DNA of 57,731 nucleotides, taken from NCBI GenBank assembly GCA_039029315.1, contig JBCCGK010000078.1:1-57731 (forward strand), in the 5' to 3' direction. Origin of the DNA: JBCCCJ01 sp039029315. GTDB taxonomy: Bacteria > Bacteroidota > Bacteroidia > J057. The translations under genes were made by a program, and so were the position numbers. Every line of letters begins with the position of its first letter. Position 1 is the stretch's first letter. The notes below the pieces were generated by a model that worked only from the letters and a program-made list of their open reading frames with translations, had not been told where the DNA came from and searched no databases. Positions 53,796-57,731 of the stretch are shown here, piece after piece.

Positions 53796-55802
53796 TTATT
53801 TTGCCGCTAACCAAACAGCCATTTCCCCCATCTTTCGGTGCGCCCATGCATAGTATGGAATGGCTGAAAATGCTACCTTTGCTGATTCAAGAGAAGCTGT
53901 CCCGGATATTTTTCCCAATCCATTCAAGAGTTCAGGATCGTACTGGTAGGCAAAAGCTTCATCTTCTGAGATGGCCAAGGCCAACACGCCTCCTGGATTA
54001 TCAGCTTGCTCAGCACAGTAGACTAGGGGGCCTCTTTCCAAAGCGATTTTCCCCGAATTGGCAGCTACTTCCTCTCGGCTTTGTACGATCCGTACTTGCA
54101 TGCCCAGGCTTAGGTCAATCTGATCGCCTTTTTTCCAGCTTCGATTTCCAAGCGTATAATATCCTTTATCCTGAGCCAGTTTGATTGCTTCGCCATTGAT
54201 GCTGATGTTATAGGGAGTGTTCTGAGGATTGATATATCGATAGAGATCCCCATCCATGACTTCATTTCTGGCCCAAGCTGGTACTCGTAGCTTGAAATTA
54301 GCCTCAACCTCATCTTCATTTTCAATACGCAGGACTACTTTGCCATCCCATGGATAATTCGTTTGTTGGGAGAATTGGAGTGTGTGAGCACCCAGATCGA
54401 TTTCTGCCGAATTGCCGATGTACAAATTGACATAAACATCCTGTCCATCAGTGGCATAAATATAGCCAGGCAAGGAAGGAAGCACTCGAACAACATTTAC
54501 CGGGCAGCAAGAGCAATCGAACCAGGGAGATCTGCCACATACGCCCTGATTGAAGGTATGCACCCCATCTGTTTCCAGTGGATTAGGATAAAAGAAGGTA
54601 TTGCCCTCAAAGGAGACCCCGGCCAGGAACCCATTGTAGAGTGTTCTTTCAAAGACATCCATGTATTTCACATCTCCACTTCTGAGGAACATGCGATGGT
54701 TCCAGAACATCAGGGCGATGGCAGCACAAGTTTCTGTATAAGCGGTTGCATTTGGGAGTTCATAATCTGGACCGAATCCTTCGTGCTTAGGTTCTGCACC
54801 GATTCCACCAGTAAGATATATTTTCTGATGAACGATATCATTCCAGATGTTTCCCAATGCCTGATCATAGGCAGTCTCTCCTGTTAGTGCCGCCACATCC
54901 GTCGCACCTGAGTAAAAGTACCCCGCTCTCACAGAATGTCCGACCGCTTCTTCTTGCTCTTCGAGGGGTTTGTGATCTTGTTGATACTTTCCGCTATGCC
55001 AGTCTTCTTTTTCCTCTCGCCCCTCATGATTCCCTCTTTGATCTACAAAATGCTTGGCCAGATCCAGATAGCGTTGTTCTCCCGTGACTCGGTATAGCTT
55101 AACCAGGCCGATTTCGATTTCCTGGTGGCCAGGTACACCTGGATTTTTCTCTGGGCCAAATACCTGATCTACCAGATTCGCATTTTTTAGGGCGACATCG
55201 AGCAGGGTCCTTTTGCCAGTAGCCTGAAAATGCGCCACAGCCGCTTCATACATATGTCCAACATTGTACAATTCATGATGAATCCCGAGACTGGTCCAGC
55301 GTTTCTTGCCAGCTTTATCGGCGGCTTTCTCTGGATTGATTGTCCGATTGGTATACAGATAGCCGTCATCTTCCTGAGCCGCAGCAATCTTGGCAATCAA
55401 CTCATCCAGATACTGATCAAGCTCCGGATCATTGTGAACTTGCAGGGAATAGCTGGCTCCCTCAATGACTTTGAATACATCGGAATCATTGAAGAATATG
55501 CCTTCGAATTCTCCTTCTTCCAGACCGCCTGCCTTGGCAAAATTGCTGATTCGGCCTGTTTCTTTACATTTTTTGAAATTGTAGGGAATGGTCACCTGTC
55601 GATTGACTTCCAAACGAGGTGCCCAGAATTGATCGTTAATGTCCACCTCTGTAAAGGCGACAGGCTGTATCGGATAATCTCTGCTCGCCGATGTCGGTTC
55701 GGAATTTTCCTGATTTGGACCCGGGTCTGGTTGACAACCGAACAATAGCAGTACCCCAAGTACATAAATGCCTGAAATACGAAAAAAAATAGAAGTAGTC
55801 AT
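53796..55802 (-). CDS. Beta-L-arabinofuranosidase, GH127 (DUF1680) type, lipoprotein
   Basis: 668 residues from the ATG at 55802, which gives a lipoprotein signal (VLGVLLLFGC, Cys23); the open frame up to 55919 is not used. The (alpha/alpha)6 barrel has the GH127 active-site set: Glu in TETCAAIALMFWN and the Cys cluster DCSCCPVNVVR, whose cysteines hold zinc and one acts as nucleophile in characterised GH127. The C-terminal beta-domains are present. It removes beta-L-arabinofuranose from glycoproteins or arabinans. It is divergent from an AraC regulator, which likely controls it. It complements the GH51 enzyme at 36515. Confidence 0.93.
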   Translation of the reverse strand: MTTSIFFRISGIYVLGVLLLFGCQPDPGPNQENSEPTSASRDYPIQPVAFTEVDINDQFWAPRLEVNRQVTIPYNFKKCKETGRISNFAKAGGLEEGEFEGIFFNDSDVFKVIEGASYSLQVHNDPELDQYLDELIAKIAAAQEDDGYLYTNRTINPEKAADKAGKKRWTSLGIHHELYNVGHMYEAAVAHFQATGKRTLLDVALKNANLVDQVFGPEKNPGVPGHQEIEIGLVKLYRVTGEQRYLDLAKHFVDQRGNHEGREEKEDWHSGKYQQDHKPLEEQEEAVGHSVRAGYFYSGATDVAALTGETAYDQALGNIWNDIVHQKIYLTGGIGAEPKHEGFGPDYELPNATAYTETCAAIALMFWNHRMFLRSGDVKYMDVFERTLYNGFLAGVSFEGNTFFYPNPLETDGVHTFNQGVCGRSPWFDCSCCPVNVVRVLPSLPGYIYATDGQDVYVNLYIGNSAEIDLGAHTLQFSQQTNYPWDGKVVLRIENEDEVEANFKLRVPAWARNEVMDGDLYRYINPQNTPYNISINGEAIKLAQDKGYYTLGNRSWKKGDQIDLSLGMQVRIVQSREEVAANSGKIALERGPLVYCAEQADNPGGVLALAISEDEAFAYQYDPELLNGLGKISGTASLESAKVAFSAIPYYAWAHRKMGEMAVWLAAK

Positions 55803-56097
55803 GTGTATGCAAATCAATGTGCTCTTGGAATAAGGTAGGAAATAATCTGGAGGAGGCAAGGACAGGGACGCTGACCTGCCTGCGAAATCCTTGGTAATGG
55901 GTAAATTCATTGACATCAAAATCGGTGTATCCTCTTCCTGCTCATTTCTTTCACTCTCTTCGGGAGAGGAGCAAAGAATTACCTTTGATTCCTTGAAAAA
56001 AATCAGTGCTAGTCGCTATCTTTCAGGCCGGACAAGACCCATTGGTAGTTTTTGATACAAATACTTGGTCAGCATTCACCCATAAAAGACATTCGGA
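55803..56097. other. Divergent control region, GH127 / AraC regulator
   Basis: 295 bp between the GH127 ATG (55802) and the AraC start (56098), so both promoters and any AraC operator must lie here. No operator with clear symmetry seen. Confidence 0.4.
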
Positions 56098-56934
56098 TTG
56101 ACACATACCTTCAACAACAGTTTTGCTAATCTCAGACTTTGTACAAAAATTGAAGAGATTTTTTTTCCCACCAAAAGCGTGAAATCCAATCTCTATTCGC
56201 TCATTTGGGTAACCGAAGGAATGATTGACTTATCTGTAGATGAACTGTTGGTGTCCTTGAATTCTCATCAGATGACCTTCATCACACCAGTCCAATATGT
56301 GCGCCTTGTGGAGAATCACGGGAAAGTACAACTCATTCAGTTTAACCGGGAATTCTACTGTATTCGTGAAAATGACCATGAAGTATCCTGCGATGGCATT
56401 TTATATTTCGGGACGCAAGGTGTTCCAGTGATCGATCTGTCTTCTAAAGAAATAGACAGTTTCGAACGCTTGCTTGGCGTCCTTGAAGAAGAATTTGAGA
56501 TCATTGATGCGATTCAGGAAGAGATGCTGCGAACCATCCTCAAAAAGTGGCTCATCAAATCCACCCGTATTCTGAAAAGGCAAAAGCAGTTTTTGGGAGA
56601 GCATGAGCCCAAAGTGGAATTGTTGCGCCAATTCAAAATTCTTCTGGAGAAAAACTACAAGCAATACCACAAAGTAAAAGAGTATGCCAGCCTCCTGAAC
56701 AAATCTCCCAAGACAATTGCCAACCAATTCAAGATTCTCGGCCAAAAAAGCCCAAGTGCGATGATCCAAGACCGAATCATTGCTGAAGCCAAAAGATACA
56801 TCCTCTATTCTTCTCTTTCGGTTAAAGAAATTGCCTACAATTTGGGATTTGAGGATGCACCTTCCTTTTCCAACTATTTCAAGAGCAAAACAGGCATTTC
56901 TCCCAAATATTTCGCAGAATCCGCTGGCCAATAG
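56098..56934 (+). CDS. AraC-family transcriptional regulator
   Basis: 278 residues from a TTG at 56098. An in-frame TAA at 56083-56085 rules out any start further upstream, and the first in-frame ATG would cut into the N-terminal cupin-like domain (LIWVTEGMIDLSVDE). C-terminal double HTH (about 170-275) with the conserved second helix pattern VKEIAYNLGFEDAPSFSNYFKSKTG. It is divergent from the GH127 gene and probably regulates arabinose-polymer genes in response to a sugar (inference). Confidence 0.9.
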   Translation: MTHTFNNSFANLRLCTKIEEIFFPTKSVKSNLYSLIWVTEGMIDLSVDELLVSLNSHQMTFITPVQYVRLVENHGKVQLIQFNREFYCIRENDHEVSCDGILYFGTQGVPVIDLSSKEIDSFERLLGVLEEEFEIIDAIQEEMLRTILKKWLIKSTRILKRQKQFLGEHEPKVELLRQFKILLEKNYKQYHKVKEYASLLNKSPKTIANQFKILGQKSPSAMIQDRIIAEAKRYILYSSLSVKEIAYNLGFEDAPSFSNYFKSKTGISPKYFAESAGQ

Positions 56935-57175
56935 CGGTTAATGAACAGCAAATAAGAGGAGATGTCTGATTGAGGAAAACCGAGTTTGCTAGCTCTGGCC
57001 AGTTACGTCTTTTTCTGCTACATAACCGACTCAAAAGATCAAGCAAAATTACTCAGATGTTTATTCCCTGATCCCGAGGGAAATATTTACATCTTATCGG
57101 GAAATATCTGCTCGGAAAGAATCTCTGAATTCTCCGATGTTTGTTCCTCAATCAAATCATTAAACTAGGTTAATT

Positions 57176-57532
57176 ATGGAACATACAATTGAACAAAACC
57201 TGCAGCACATCTTTTCTCTCTTAAAAGAAGGGCAATTCATCGAGGCAATGGACACCTATTTGCATGATGAAGTCATCCTGCAAGAAGCCAATGATGAACC
57301 CAAGCATGGCAAGGCGTTTTGTACCAAATTCGAGCAAGATTTCATCGACAACCAATTGGCAGAATTTGTGCGATACGATGTTGGTGAGTATGCGGTCAAC
57401 GGAGATCGTTCCTTTTACAATGCTGTCATGGAACTCAAAATGAAAGACGGTAGCACCATGTTGTCAGAGCAAGTGGTGTCTACGCAATGGAAGGACGGGA
57501 AAATTTACAGAGAGCGATACTATCATGCCTGA
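57176..57532 (+). CDS. NTF2-like (SnoaL) small protein
   Basis: 118 residues. SnoaL/NTF2 cone fold: helix IEQNLQHIFSLLKEGQFIEA, then AMDTYLHDEVILQEANDEP, and a beta-sheet with VGEYAVNGDRSFYNAVMELK and VVSTQWKDGKIYRERYY. Members bind small ligands or act as isomerases and cyclases; the specific role cannot be told. Monocistronic, followed by the 163-bp element. Confidence 0.88.
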   Translation: MEHTIEQNLQHIFSLLKEGQFIEAMDTYLHDEVILQEANDEPKHGKAFCTKFEQDFIDNQLAEFVRYDVGEYAVNGDRSFYNAVMELKMKDGSTMLSEQVVSTQWKDGKIYRERYYHA

Positions 57533-57548
57533 TATGGCAATTTGGCTA

Positions 57549-57711
57549 AGAGACTGTTTGAACATCTGTTACTTATTTTTTGTATGTGTGTTTTTTCCTC
57601 ATCCTACAGCTTTTTTTGTCCTCATAGCACCACTATGAGAACAAAAAAGAGCCTTGTCTGAGAAAAAAATACAGCCTAAAAATTCTCAGCACAAATTTCA
57701 AAACAGTCTCT
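57549..57711. mobile_element. 163-bp palindromic MITE-like element, copy 2
   Basis: Same length, orientation and termini as the element at 30661-30823 (agagactgttt ... aaacagtctct). The central hairpin is more perfect here: TTTTTTGTCCTCATAG and CTATGAGAACAAAAAA are complementary except at one pair, with a CACCA loop. It lies 16 bp after the NTF2-like gene. As in copy 1, it is just downstream of a gene, so it may double as a terminator. Confidence 0.75.
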
Positions 57712-57731
57712 AAGATCATTCTGGGTCAGAA

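Noticed and set aside
56986..57168. 60-codon ORF between AraC and the NTF2-like gene
   Set aside because: No credible protein features; its region looks like the upstream leader of the NTF2-like gene.

Overview
The window reads as chromosomal DNA of a marine-type Bacteroidota, probably of the Saprospiria/Lewinella or Cytophagia kind. Supporting signs are a type IX secretion (T9SS) C-terminal sorting domain, many lipoproteins with no Shine-Dalgarno bias, TTG/-7 TAnnTTTG-like promoters, a sigma-54 regulator with a GAYTDA loop, an LRR-Roco GTPase, FtsX/MacB-type exporters, and the sulfatase, DUF1501 and DUF1549/DUF1553 proteins that marine Bacteroidota share with Planctomycetes. The genus is inference. 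No tRNA, rRNA, CRISPR array or transposase was seen.

Layout. 1-2718: two tandem minus-strand paralogues of a secreted T9SS-sorted protein, the first cut by the window edge. 2827-5708: a minus-strand sulfatase plus propeller-hydrolase operon. 6000-17349: a plus-strand three-gene cassette of a 2503-residue coiled-coil surface protein, a six-FN3 protein and an outer-membrane barrel. 17403-22486: a divergent pair of a two-helix membrane protein with a TAXI-type periplasmic receptor domain and an LRR-Roc-COR GTPase ending in an EAD11-like adaptor domain; this is the best candidate for an undescribed signalling or conflict system. 22959-32209: a self-contained tripartite exporter (HlyD adaptor, TolC channel, ABC ATPase, two FtsX permeases) with its own sigma-54 regulator and histidine kinase. 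A near-consensus sigma-54 promoter and upstream activator boxes precede the first gene.

32813-45079: mixed region with a frameshifted universal stress protein, a secreted TPR protein, a GH51 arabinofuranosidase, a two-gene outer-membrane unit, a WYL regulator/GyrI-like/DUF1801 operon, a PhoD phosphatase and a stand-alone TonB plug lipoprotein. 45215-56934: catabolic region on the minus strand (Gfo/Idh/MocA oxidoreductase with SDR, DUF1549/LamG/DUF1553 protein, Zn-dependent formaldehyde/alcohol dehydrogenase, DUF1501 protein, GH127 arabinofuranosidase) with a divergent AraC regulator. The window ends with an NTF2-like gene.

Between genes lie several repeat families: a 163-bp palindromic MITE-like element present twice, a 24-bp tandem repeat at two loci, a CTCGGAGGATTTG-type repeat at two loci, and several palindromes. 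Sulfatase, GH51, GH127 and the DUF1501/DUF1553 proteins suggest use of sulfated, arabinose-containing algal or plant polysaccharide; no SusC/SusD pair lies in the window.
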